Shown: piece by piece, positions 29,001 to 42,800 of the stretch
Layout: the number at the start of each line of letters is the position of its first letter
Position numbering within the stretch: the first letter of the stretch is position 1
Assembly: GCA_038496675.1 (NCBI GenBank)
Contig: CM076651.1
Location: 14,770,322 to 14,834,321, forward strand
DNA: 64,000 nt
Direction: 5' to 3'
Source of the DNA: Rachycentron canadum
Lineage: Eukaryota; Chordata; Actinopteri; Carangiformes; Rachycentridae
Program-made: the position numbers and the translations under genes
Notes under the pieces: generated by a model
Seen by the model: only the letters and a program-made list of their open reading frames with translations
The model's database searches: none
Told to the model about the DNA's origin: nothing

Positions 29001-30819
29001 CTAATAGCTGCACTTGAAAACCCAAAAGCTTGAGAGACCAGCTGGATAAATAGGACTCTTCTTTTTGCTATTTCAAGGCTCTGATTGTCTGCTGATATCA
29101 CATCTCATTTGACTTGCATCTGCAGTATGTTTTGGGGCTAAGAATTTATTTATTTATTTATTTTTTTAACAAAAGGCTAATACAGCATTGAGATAAATGC
29201 TGTCACTAACAGGGTCCAGAGTTTCTTCAGATATGGTTGCTTACCCGTCCACTCTGTGTTCCATATACAGTGTCATTATTATATACAACACAGACTAATA
29301 CCTTGACCACAGGGAGACTATCTGGTACCAAGGGCATTATGGGGCATGTTAATTGTCCTTGTAATGGCAGCGCACACTGAAATGCTGCCTAAATGAGTGT
29401 AATTATGGTAATACCAGCCTTTCTAATGTAGCATTAGCTGCACTCACACCCTCAACATCCTTTTTGTACACAGCCCCCCTCCTTCATGTGCATGGTTTTT
29501 AGAATCCATTTCTGTGCCTCTGCATGGTCCCTTATACTATTACTATGATTATATTCATCACAGCAAGGTATTTTCTATTTGATATCCCTTATCCCATCCA
29601 CTGTTGTCATACAGGAGTTGCATAATAAAGAAATGGTAATGAATGCATTTGCAGGTTTTGGAAACTAGAGGCCACTGGTTGGTTTCGCACTGCTCTTATT
29701 AGGATTCAGTCAGCACTTTGCTTTTATTTGGTGCTTCAGTGCTTTTATATCTTGGCACACAGCATGTATAAACAAACAACAGGAGACAAACAGAGCCAGG
29801 AACATGGATTTACAATGTCATTTGCTTTTTGTCTTCTCATTTCTCTGACTTTCTTTTTTCCCTTTGTCTGTAGGATTACGCCACAATGCAATTCTGTGCC
29901 AACAAACTGGATAAAAAGGACTTCTTCGGAAAGTCAGACCCCTTCATGGTCTTCTACAGAAGCAATGAGGATGGCACGTGAGTTTCCTTCTAGCTTCGCC
30001 CTCCCATGGGGTTATTCATTTTGGCTTATCAAAGTCAGCTAGGAAAGTGTGGAGATCAAAGCAGATGGGAACCAAGGTCGAGAGAATTAGATTGCGATCC
30101 CTTGAATCAACTGAACTGCATACTGATATCTTTATGCATATGCGGTCCTGAGGCAAACTATAATGGGAAGATTTTGTCTTCCCATTTTCCCAAGTTTTTC
30201 TTTCTTATAAATCTCTGTTGACCTGCATCTCCAGGTTCACCATTTGCCACAAGACAGAGGTGGTGAAGAACACACTAAATCCCTTGTGGCAGCCCTTCTC
30301 CATCCCAGTAAGAGCGCTTTGCAATGGAGACTATGACAGGTAGGATGAGTGATAATGTATAATAAAGTCTTCTGAACACACAAACACTCACACATTGCAC
30401 ACGCACTCAGATGCACTGTGATTTTCCAGTGAAAATCAAAACCATGCAGAGTTGCAGAGTTTCAATATGCAGCGTATTTATTTCAAACTGGGTTGGGTGC
30501 GTCAAATTTAGATGCCATTGATTTTCTGCCGTCATTTTATCTGCTGCTGAAATAGAGAATTATTATAGGTCTGTCTCTGACTACATGCTACCTAGCCTTA
30601 CTCTTCATTGATTTACTGGCAAGAGAGTATTTCAAATTTCTGATTTGCTGCACCAGTGGCATCTCTTATCTTATCTGAGAAGGACCTTGTGGGACACCCA
30701 AGGAACAGAAAGAGTTTTGGCAGGAAAATAAAAAATCAGTAAAGACAAAGAAAGTTAGTGGGAGAGAAAGAGTGTCCGTAGCTATCACTCTACAGACGTT
30801 GACAGCTGGCTGGAACAAC

Positions 30820-30878
<59 letters not shown>

Positions 30879-33800
30879 GCATGAGGCAAACCAGACAGCC
30901 ATGAGGGTCTGTAGAAGTCATCAAAGAACATGTCAAACCTTCCCCTCTCCACCACGCTGGGTGTCAACGAAGGGTCTTCACTTCGATCCTGACTCTGCTC
31001 ACCTGCCTGGAGAAGCTAATTGGGTCAGACAGATGGAGCAGAAGCACGAAAGATGCTGGAACCCCTTTGAGGATTTTGATGGCAGGATAAATCTACAGCT
31101 ATTTAGGGTTTCCCTGACTTTTCACATAAAATATCTACAGTAAAGTATCGTCAATTTCTAAGATGCTGAGCACAGCTGCTGCAAATTGGGTTCCTTTAAT
31201 TTACTGCTTCTCTGAGAATCAAATTTTAGTGGCTCACAAAATCAAACATTGTATTGAAAATGCAATCATAATGTGGTAATTACAACTGGCCTGGGTTTGA
31301 TCCACATATGCACAATGAGGCTTTGAACTTTTTGGATTCAGACATTTTGTCAGATGCACAGCCCTTCCTAGATTTCCCAGATGCAGCTCCTGCCTTTCAC
31401 TTGTATTCTTTTAGATGTTTTCAAGTGAGGTCAATTTGATTTTTATAATCAAAAATCTCAAACATGGGACTGAACAAACTATACACAATACAATGCCCTC
31501 TATTCTTAGCTCTTTGATTTAGCTCTAATGAATATGAAAAAGATGGACCTGTGAAGATCTCAAGGACGCTGTTCACACAGTTAAAAAGGATAAGAGATGA
31601 GGCTGAATCTCGTGGAGGATGTCAAAGATCCAGATGTGAGATGTCTGACATCGGTCAAAGGAACAGAAAAGGGCGGGGGCCCCGACATGGCCTTTGTGCT
31701 AGTGCAGAAAAACCTTCTGTTTTGCACTTTACATTTTCTTCATGTGCTACATATAAATTTAAGGAATGAGTAATTGTGCGTTCTCCTCCTCAGTCACATT
31801 TCTTGACCTTATGCGAGTCAGTCAAATTTCTCAATAGTTGGGAGAAAATGACATAAGAGAAAGTCAATGGTGACACATGGTGACACATCACTTGGGAATC
31901 ATCTGCCATGTTGTCCCAAAGTGTCAAAACACATCAATTTTTTTTATCTGTCAGTCAAGAGTTGAAGGAGGATTTGATCGATCTCTTACTCTGACTCTGA
32001 AACCTGAATATTTGTCTGCTTTTTCTATGTTGTTTCAGCATCTGGAAAAACAGCTGCTTTTAACATAGATACACTACAATTCTTATCTCATCTCTCTGTT
32101 CTACATGGATCATACACGTTTGTGAATGAAATGAAGGAGGAGAAATGAGAAGGAAATGCGTTGAGTGCCGACAGAATGAGTTCAGGTCAGGATAACAGGG
32201 AAGCCCTGCATCTCTTGGATTGACAGCAGTGGATGGTGGGGGAGGAGGGAGAGGAAGGCAAGCCACTGATCTTCCCATCAGATCGAGTGGAGTTTCCTCA
32301 TTCTCCATGAATTCTCTCAGGCTTACTTATTTGCTTTCCTGTCTTCCAGCATATTTCAGGAACTTGCAAAAATATGCTCCCTCCCAAGAGGTTAGCTTTC
32401 TATTTTTGGCATGTGCAGAGAAAATGCTTAACTCAGACATTTGGCAACTCTATCAACCTGCTCTCTGCACTGTGAGAAACATAATCTCACTGGCTAACAA
32501 GCCATTAAAATCCTTAAAGCCAGTTTACGGATCCCTTCTATAAAGTTAACTTCCTTTGCTTTTTTGGATGCAAGGCCAACAGAAATCAGATAAGCTTTGT
32601 AAATTTATATCAGTCTCAAACGCAGCGAAATGTTTCATTAAAGATTTGTAATCACCTAATGTATTTTCATAACTGGCTCTGAGTGAAGCTTCAAAGATGT
32701 GACAAAAACTCACCTTTATTATATCTTCATTGTAAAATATATGAAGATGTCTCCGGTATGAACAGACAGACAATTCCAGTGTGTAAAGTTTTTGTTATAG
32801 CTTCATGTATGCACAACTTCTTGAAGACATTAGATCACCTGTTCAGCATTAACACTCTCACTGTGCCTTTCTTGGGAGCAGTTTTTGAATTTGCGCAGCG
32901 TGAGTGTGTTGAGTGGCGTAACAGTCCTCGACATCTTTCACATTTACAGAGCCAGGGGGTGGGACAGAGCGGGGACATTTACACATTCAGAAAGATTTTT
33001 GCATGTTTTGCATGCGAAGCACAGCAGGCTCTCTCAGATTGATTAATTCAACCTTCAGTAACAATTAATGAGCTATAATAGCTTGTTTTATGCTGCGTCA
33101 TGTCAGAAATGTTCTCTGTGAAATTTTCCTCAAGGACATTTAGGTAGTGGTTCATAAATTACTTAAATGTGCTCATGCAAACAAACTTATCCTCTCTCTT
33201 TTAATGTGTTTCACAGGACGATCAAAGTAGAAGTGTATGACTGGGACAGAGACGGGAGGTAATGGTTACACACACATTCATTTATGAAAATTTTCTCCTG
33301 TCTTATCCAATGACAGCCCCCTAAGAGTTTATTCTTAAAAACCTCTGTGAATTACATTGTATTTCTTTAGAAACACCTGCCAGCACATTCACAATACTTC
33401 TAACTTAACTGCCATTAATCTTTCATTGTACTAATACAGTATATCTGTGCATCAGTGGTTGTGGTTTAATTCCTTCAGATGTTTTTATCTTTTGCCTCTC
33501 AGTGTTGTCCCTACTAAACAGTGTGTGATGCGGTTTTCTCTCTTCCCTTCAGCCATGACTTCATCGGTGAATTCACAACCAGTTACAAAGAGCTGTGTCG
33601 GGGTCAGAGCCAGTTAAATATCTATGAGGTGTGTGGAGATAAAGATACTGTTGATTCTGCTATTAGCGTCTCAATGTTCCCTCAGAGCTGATGATCCTCA
33701 TGTAAAACAGCGACTGTGGTTTCATTTCTTTTTGATGGTTATATCTTAATTTTTCCTGCTGTACCTCTTTGATCTCTTTAAATGACCGCAGATCAGAATT

Positions 33801-36800
33801 AAGGTCACATTGCAAATCTTTATCTCATAGGTATCCACCTTTGAAGGTGTGATACACAGCACACCAACCACACTGTACAGACAGATTTGTGTGCAAACTA
33901 TTAATAAATGAACTGCAGTTGGAACTTTAAATCAAAAGTCATGCTTGCATGGGCACAAAAACACACCTATGCTGAATTTCTTGGTGCCAACGTGAGAAAA
34001 CAAGTTCGATTTAAGAGCCAATCAGTGTGCCCTTTGGCTATGCAAGGTCTTGTTATCCAAAGTGTAATGACAGGAAACTCTCCACGCCTTGGTTGTTTGA
34101 GGCACGTTGGGGCTATTTGAGATTAACAGCAAACCACCTCTGTCTCTCCTCGCCCTACCCAGCATTAAGCATCGGTAAGGTTAAGTGGTGCAGCAGACCA
34201 GATGAGGAAAGGTGCTTCTGTGTTGAGCATACAAATGGGAATGCTACTGAACTATGCTGCTGATTGGACTTTTTTGGATGGTCCTTTGAGGGTCAGATTG
34301 GGTATTACTGTTAGGCGCTGGAAGGCTCCTATCGGTCCCTGCTCATTAAAACACTTGCCATGTTACATTAGCCTCTGAATTAGTCATGGTGGTGGATTAA
34401 GGAAAGAACAGGGCCAATGAAGAGAGTGAGTAGTGGAAAAGATGGTGTGTACAGGGGGATAGGTAAGGACAGACAGAGCTAAAGACAGTGAGGATGACAG
34501 AATGATTGAGTGGCATGAAAAGCTGCCCTGCTGACACGGCAGAAAAAGGTGCATCCATTACCCTTCACCAAACCTTTCCTTTTCACCAGAAAATGAAACA
34601 CAGCAGTTTCTTCATCCTCTCTTTGCCAGGTCAGTGCCCTTCAGGTTCATGAAGTAGCCAAATACTACATGAGGCCACCTTTTCAATAGGTCACAGGCTG
34701 CAGTGTTTGACTTCCTGTGTACTCAGCCTGACATGCAAAAGGCCTGCAAACATTAGCTCTGTGAGTTGAGATGACAGGGGGCTAATGCTAATGGAGGCTG
34801 GTGTAATTGAAGGTGATGTTTCTGTGACGCAATGTAAACTTGGTTGTGACTGACTGATGGCCCCAGCGCTGTGAGGCATCATCTGTGTTGGCGTAGTAAC
34901 GACAGAAGCAGAATGGAGGAGTAGAGCCCATGGAGAGGAGGACGAGCGTGGGATACCTTTTCCTTTATTACACAGCTTACTTTCCTCCAGGCGTGTGTTT
35001 TATGTTGTGTGCAGATCCACAGAATGAGCAGTAGATATGTTAGACCTTCATATCTTACTGTTGCATACTTTTTTTGGCTGCAAGCTCTGAATGCAACATT
35101 AATTTAAAGCCATGACTGCTACAATCGTGCATAATCAGCTCTTCTTATCACCCCTATGTTTGTGTCTTTTTGTGTGTATATCCACACACCTGTGAATTTT
35201 TACAGTATGTAATTCAGTTGTATACGGTTACCATTTTGTTTATTACAAATGCATGGTTTTTAGAGAGACATAGGACATGTATTCCACATACACAAGCTTG
35301 GTTATACGCATGTAAAATGCACAGCACACTATAGGTGCTTATAAAAATCCCCCTGAATAATGGGGGGATGCTGCGAGGCATGATCAATGCTATCTCATTC
35401 TCACCCTCCGCAGTTATTGGATTCAGTCCTTGTGCTCCATTACCCTTACAGACATGGAGTAGGAGGACAAAGATGTTTTTATTACTTGCCCAAGGGGGAT
35501 AGAAAGAAGTGTGCTGTAAGTTTACATCATCATTATCCTTCTTTTTTATTCTGCCTTCATACCAGGTGGTGAATGCCAAGAAGAAAATAAAGAAAAAGAG
35601 ATACATCAACTCTGGGACGGTGAGAATCAGTTCTAAGATAAGAGCAAACCTCCTGGTGCACTCAAACCCTTGCCCTCCTTTGCTTTTGTATTCATCAGGA
35701 AGTTTCCTCTAAGTGGATTGCACAAGGCAGTTCAGCTCTGTTAAATGTTTTTGTTCCATTCCCGGTCTCAGGGCTTTTGATCCAGACTGTGAATTTTAAA
35801 CAGATGGGAAAATAGTCTCTTGACCTGAAACGGGGTAAAACACTAAGTCCATAGTGTCTAATGTGTTTAGTAATTGTGATACTAATATGCTGCCCAGATG
35901 TCAAAATCATTCTGCATGAAATGATTTTGTATGTCATTAGCTCAGATGTAATGTGTAGCTTGGTAGATTCCACTTTCCTTTACATACTCTTATATCTTAT
36001 ATATGATTTGTGTGGACCTTCTCTCTCAGGTGTCCCTGTTGTCGTTCATCGTGGAGTCAGAGCACACCTTTCTGGATTACATCAAAGGAGGGTAAGTCCA
36101 GTGTGTCTGTGTTGTGTTGTCACTGTTTATATACACACATGATATGTTAATGTATTACCTTGGTGGCAGGTCTCTGAGCAATAACTCAGAAGCTCTGAGA
36201 GCAATTACTTCATTTTCATAAAGTCCCTCTCCACTCAAAAACGTGTTTTACTTACTGTCACTTAACTTGGATATTTGAGTGCAATTGCGGAGATGTTACT
36301 ACAGAGGTTTACATTAGGAGGCTGTTTTTACTTTCAGCTGCTGAAGAAGGAAACTTTCTCTGTGCCCACCTTATATCTGTGCTTAAGACATGAACAAAAG
36401 AACTTTTGAAATGAAAATGATTTGAAGGAGGATTAGTTCTCTTTTTAAGAATAAAAAATCTATATTTATTCCAAACAGATTGTGTTGTCTGACCTAAAAC
36501 ATGTCAGTTGTGTCTTATTTACCATTAATTTGTCCACTTTATAAACACAAATCTGTGCCATTCTGTGTGAATTGTGCATGAGACTTGGATTCCTGCTCTA
36601 TCTCTGTCATACTGTAAAGGGTACATTTAGCTGCTGGTTATGTTCATGTCTAATCTGTGCTTTTGGCCTATGTGGTCAATGAAAAAACTACATTTGCACA
36701 TGATGCAGCACTGTGTGCTGCATGTAAGGTTCTGCAGGGCGAGAGTTTATGCCCCGGGTGTTTTCACCTCACTGAAAGAAAGAAAGAAGCTCCATCAAGC

Positions 36801-39800
36801 AACAACCTCCTAAATGTGGTAGAGTAACATTTCTGCTTGTCTGACAAACACAACAGGAACTGTCTTACACTGTTACAAAGATAAAGGCTGATAAAAAAAA
36901 GAAAAAAAACATGAACTCTGCTTGTCATTTGTTAGTACCTATGCAATAGCTTTAGTAACCAGCAGCCCTCTTGTCCCTGTTGGCTTTGACTGCTCATCTT
37001 TAAGGAGGTTTCACTGCATGCATTTTCTCAAACAGCAGTGAACTGACTTCACTGTCGTCTGCAACAGAATTCAACAAAAACAGTGCAGTAAAATTAATTA
37101 TTGCCACATGTGAAATAGCTCCTCGCTGCTAGTGTTTATTGGCAAAGTGATGCAGTGTTTTTGGTTTGTGTTGTTATGTTTTGAAGCTGTGGTACCGAAC
37201 AGTGTCCTGATGGTCTGAGACAAGTAATAACTGCAAAGTTCCTGGTGTGAATGTGGCTGGAGAAGTGTTTGAAATGGAGTTATATTGAGATATTTTTTGT
37301 TATTTGGTTGACGCACAATTCTTCTCTAGCAGGAAATTATATGCAAACCTGGAGGTCTTTCTACTGAACTCTGTAGTCCCACTCTTCACACATGCAGTAT
37401 TAGAATATCAATCAACAGTGGGAGTTAACTAGTTTGCTGAAACTTGCTGCACCAACATAGAGAACAGCAGTGAGTGTTGTAGACTTTGCAGACATGTCGC
37501 CGCTGTGACTAATACATGGAAATAAGGTAGAAAATCAGTGCTGTGAGATTTAATACAGTAGATTTAAATGCATTACTTCAGCTCCTGTGACTCAACCTCT
37601 TTCCTATCTCTGCTGCTGCCCATTGCAGTACAAGCACCCGTATGCATTTCCCTCACAGTTTTTGACTACAGTAAGCGAGTGGCCTTGAATTTTCCACATG
37701 TGTTGAGTGTGGCCTCAAAGGGGAAGATCTTGTCCACAGCCACAACTACAGTGTGAATGAATATGGATGACTGTAATAAAATATGGAGAAGATCTGAGAG
37801 CTTAATTAAGGCCGGACAACCTGTCACATATGGAAATGTTTCTCAGCGGATCAGTGGCTGCCCTGGTTTTAGTTTCCCGCTGCTTTACTACTGATGGCTG
37901 AGTGTCCCAGATCTGTCCTGCTGGTCTGTCCCCAGTTCACACAAATAGACACATGTACAATTACTGCACATACACACACACACATCTCTCTCAAAGTAAC
38001 AGTGATTTAATCTTTTCCTTTACTACTTGTTCGCTTCAGATCTAATGTTCTTCTGACACTGAAATAAAATGGAGGAAGAAGGAAAATTGGCAAACAGTAA
38101 GTAGTAATACACTGTAGACTCAAATTAAAGTGTGCAGCGATGTTTTTATGCTCCAGTGTCGGTGACAGTTGTGACTGAAGTCACTGTGTTTTTGGGTTGG
38201 CTGTCTGTACATTAGTTCGACATCTGTCCGTTCCCTTTTTTTGAATATGATATCTCAGTAACACTTTATGGGAATTTCTTCAATTTTGGCACAAATGTTC
38301 ACTTGGACTCTAATAGGAACTGATCAGATTTTGGTGGTCAAAGGCAAAAAATAATGACGACTTCAACTATGAGACGATTTACTTAGATGACAAAATGATG
38401 AAAAGGCTAAATTCTGAAGTGTTTCTGAAATATAGAGTGAAAGACACCATCACTAACCTCTCAGATTTCTGGCACATGAATCTGCATGTAGAAAAAATAA
38501 CTTGACTGTAATATCCACAATAATACAACCAATCCAGCACAGGACCTATTTCAAGCACCATCAGCTCTTATTGGTTACGTGCATTTCTAATTAATGAAAA
38601 ATTTTACTTTACTAATTGTAATTAATATTGCTGGAGTGTTTGAACAGAAGGTGCACCTTCTGTTGGGCAATAAACTAGTAAATGTTATGCATTCCTACAT
38701 GGCTCCCCTGAGAGACTCTTCCCAGAGGACATCTTGGACTTAACCCAAGTAGGTGAACATGTGCAGCACAAATACACGAATGAATGAAAAACAGAGACTT
38801 TATTCTTATGGCGGTGTTAACATGAATTTGTTTGTGCTCTAATTGTGATTATTGTTGTAAAAAAAATAAAAATAAAATACAGCTTTTGTCAAAGGATGCA
38901 CACATCTAAAACAATTATTAAAGGACAAACCCCCGTTATTTTATCTCAGATTAGAATTGAATTCTTAATGAGGCCATCATTGAAGGTTGACACAGCTTTT
39001 TATCTATCATGTTAAATGAGAAGTGGAAACCTTTACATGAAACTGTTTCAGACAGAAATGAGAGAGTGATTATCGCATTTATTATTGTGACCCAGCATGG
39101 GGAGTGAAGCATTATGCAGAGTGGTGTTTCATCTTTTTGTTAGAGACATTTAGAGATGTTAAAAGCCCATTGCTTCTTCTGGTGCCATGCCCAGGAGAGG
39201 GAATGATGACAAAGACTATTACTTTAAAAACACTCTGCGATCAGGGCATTTTTTCAGAAATATGAAATCCCTGAAAGGAAATCGCTCCAGCATCAGATGT
39301 TGTGATATTTTCTCTTGAGGTCTTTTAAGTCATCAAGAAATACTTGGTGTAGCGTCTGTGCCTCCTGTTGTCATTCGCTCCCTGATGTTTTCCATGATAA
39401 TCGTTCTCACTAATGGCAGTCTTTGTGTATTTAAATTCTTATAAAGAGCCACAGAGATAAAAGTTTGGAAGAAACTATCAAAAACATCACAAGTTGGCTA
39501 TCTCAATGCACTGTATTCAAGGCTATCTCTATCTCTACCTTTCTCTTTATGTTTTGAATGAGGATCTATTTTTTTTTTGCTCCTGGGTTTCTCATGTCTC
39601 TGAAGGCAGAGAGCTGAACCTAAACCAACTTACGTGCATCCGTGCAGCCATTAGTGCTGTCAAAATGAATCTGAGAATGATACATTGATGTAGATATTCT
39701 ACATGTAGGAGATTTAACGCAACATTTTACTCATTACATTAATGAATTGACCATCACCCGAAGCGCTCCTGCTCTTTAAATGTGAAGGACCTTATGGATC

Positions 39801-42800
39801 CAGAAATGACCTTTGTTATAATTCACTATAATTATTTAATAATTTCATTGATTTATTCATTCATTTTTTGATTCATGGATTCTTACTTTCATTCGCTTTC
39901 TCACAGATAGCTGGATCTTCTATCACTAACTATGTTGTGACTGACGACACACTAACACACTTCTGCGTTACTTTGAGTGTGTGAAGTATTTGATTCTGTG
40001 TTTTTTAGTCTGTTTTGAATTTGCTGGTTCCTAGAATGTGGATATTTTGTTGTTGGAGGCGTTTTGTTGGTATGAATGATCTCGCTTTGGACAATTCCTA
40101 TGTTCACATTGGTTGTCCTGAACTAAAAACTATATATAAATATTTTATTAGGATGAGTTAAACCTATATGACCTCAATCATTGATTCATATAATTAATAA
40201 TAATATATATTAATTCATAATTCATAATAAATATTTAAGTTTAGACTGATTCCTCCTCTGATCCTGGAATTGATACCATTTTTTGAATATACAAACCTAG
40301 AATTTCATTTCATATTATTTGCACATTGCTGTTATCTGACAGATCTCAGTGTCGGCAGCAGCTGTGGTAGCTAAGTGATTTGTGACACCACTGCAGATAT
40401 GATTTCACTTTCTGAGCTCTGCAATTATATATAACTGAATTTATCGAGTAAGAGAAGGAAAATAAAAGATATTGCTTTTAACAGATTCTCAGCTTGGAGC
40501 AGATTGCATGACAGGCTGATGAAAAAAACAAACAAGATTACAGTGGAGGGATGAAACAATGATCGTGTTGCTTATCCGCAATGGGAAAGATTAACTGTAT
40601 CTGTGGAAAATGAATCGCCAGACTCAGTGAGTGAAGAGAACTCAGGAGAAGTAGCTGCTGTTTCGTCAATTAAACTGGAAAACCTTTAGGCAACTTTAAA
40701 GTCTTAAAGTCTTTATCAGTCTTTATAGATGGAGCCAGTCAGATTAGGTTTAATTGTATAACCTCTGATAACTACTATTGTCTCACAGGGCTTCACATCG
40801 CCCACATTTTGAAGATAAACCACACCCCCACAACCTTAACCCTGAAACAAAGGATGAGAAATACTCACAAAACCTCATTGGAAATGAAGGGAATTGCCCC
40901 ACTGGGACAGTCAAACATGCAGCAGGTGGTGAGAGTGAGCCAGGAAAAGATTAAATGTATGTATGTCCTATAGTTATAAGATGCATGATGTTTTAACAAG
41001 CACCCCACATTATTACCTCAATAGATGCTAAGAATCATAAGAATTGAATCAGATTCAACTTTTGTTCAAATTCCATGCATCACATCTATACATGGCTATT
41101 TATAGGTTTGTGGAGAGCGCAGCCACTCCCATGGGTCACATAGATTTGATTTGGCATCTGTACTAGCTTGAATGAAGGAGTTGACTTTTCTTCAACTCAT
41201 GCAAATGAATAAAATCCAACTGGGAAAAAAAAAAAAAAAAAGCTCAACCTGAATGCCTGCCAATGTTGCCATTCAGAGAGATGATGAGAAATATGAGCAA
41301 GAGCCTGAACAGAAAGCTGCATAGATCTGATCTGTGACCCAAATTTGATATTTTAGATTTCTGCTAATGATTCTTCTCCTTTCATGTGTGTGTTGCTTTA
41401 CTGCTCCTTTTCTAAAAGGTGATGACTAGCATACTGCATTTTCTGAAGCAAAGGCTAAAAAAAAAAAAAAAAGCAATTTTCTTTTCCAGATGCACTGTCA
41501 CATCCTCACTGGTTTCACAGTGAATTGGTTTTTCATTCATTTTCATTAACATTCAATTGGGGCAAAGACTGAGGTAACAGAGGTAATTAAAGTCCAAACC
41601 CCATATACTGCTCTGACTCTGAGAGGCTGATGAAATATTTATATTCTTTTGATCACATATTGAAACGTTTCTCTTTAAATGAAAGCTGCAGTGAGATTGG
41701 CTGTGTGTGGCGATCTTATTAAGGTTTAATAGTTTCATCCCAAAATGTCGTCTTGTCCTGAAATGGGCGAAATAATTTTTTTGTTTCAAATAGGTTTGTG
41801 GCCAGACAGCAGAGTGTTATCTTTACAGGGGAATACCATTTTCTTCGATTATCACAGATTTTTGAAATGGAGATATTTCTACCACAGTCTTATCACATTC
41901 TTCCACCAAGTTAGATTTGTCTACATTTCACCTTTGCAAAAATACAGGGAAGAGACAGTATTGATACTAAATGATTTCAGATGTGTGTTGGACTGCTGGT
42001 TTTTGTGCTGTTTCAGTGTTTAATTCTGACATTGAGCCATTGTTGGCCATGCTCATGTTTGACTTTAAAGGGAAGCAGAGGCAGATGACTTGACTATAAA
42101 TTTGTGTTTAAAGTTTTTGCTGGGTAGAAACTAACATGACAGTTTGATAAATTGGACATGTACAGTTATATTTCTAATATTGGAACAAACAATTAAAAGC
42201 AATATTGGTAGAGATGAGGAAGAATGAGAAGAAATACAATAATGGCAAAAGTGTGAGTTACAGACCAAACCCATATTTATTTTTGACTATATTAAATAGA
42301 TTAACTCTGAAAATACTTAAGCCAATTCCCATTAAACTGTAGCTGGGAACTGGATCCTCTGAACCTGTTACTAATTGTGTTTTGAAGGCCTTCTGACCTT
42401 ACAGCTGGTGCCTTTATTTACAGCAGAGACTGAACAGGATCTAATGTTAATGGCAACGACAATTAAAATGGTAAATGGCAATTGAAAATAAAACCCAGAT
42501 TATACATTTTAGAAAAAAGGGGATAGACAAAAGTAAGTTTGTGTTTCATATTGTTCCTGTTTTTTTGTCATATTTGTGAACTTATAAACATCTGTGTTTC
42601 AGAATAGATCATCTTTTTACTTTTGAAACAGGAATATGAATTCTGTCAGAATCTGACAGCCTTGGAAGCTGCTCTAAAAAAGGTTAGGTTTTATAAAGAG
42701 CTCAGTCACAATACATAAACACAACTGTACAAATTTTGCAGCTGTGTCAATTTTGGACTTGGGTTTTGTAGACAAACAAAAAGTTATAAGGTGCAAAACA

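Larger units (their letters stand above)
24907..29873 (+). other. cpne5 intron, exons 6-7
   Basis: A 5.0-kb GT-AG intron with a TG microsatellite at 26595-26618 and an (ATTT)n tract at about 29147-29165. No gene recognised. Confidence 0.8.

Noticed and set aside
30666..31143. Open frames made of Thr-His or Cys-Val repeats
   Set aside because: They are translations of the TG microsatellite.
35214..35609. A 131-codon minus-strand open frame overlapping exon 11
   Set aside because: It is the shadow of an AT-rich intron plus the lysine-rich exon, with no similarity I recognise.
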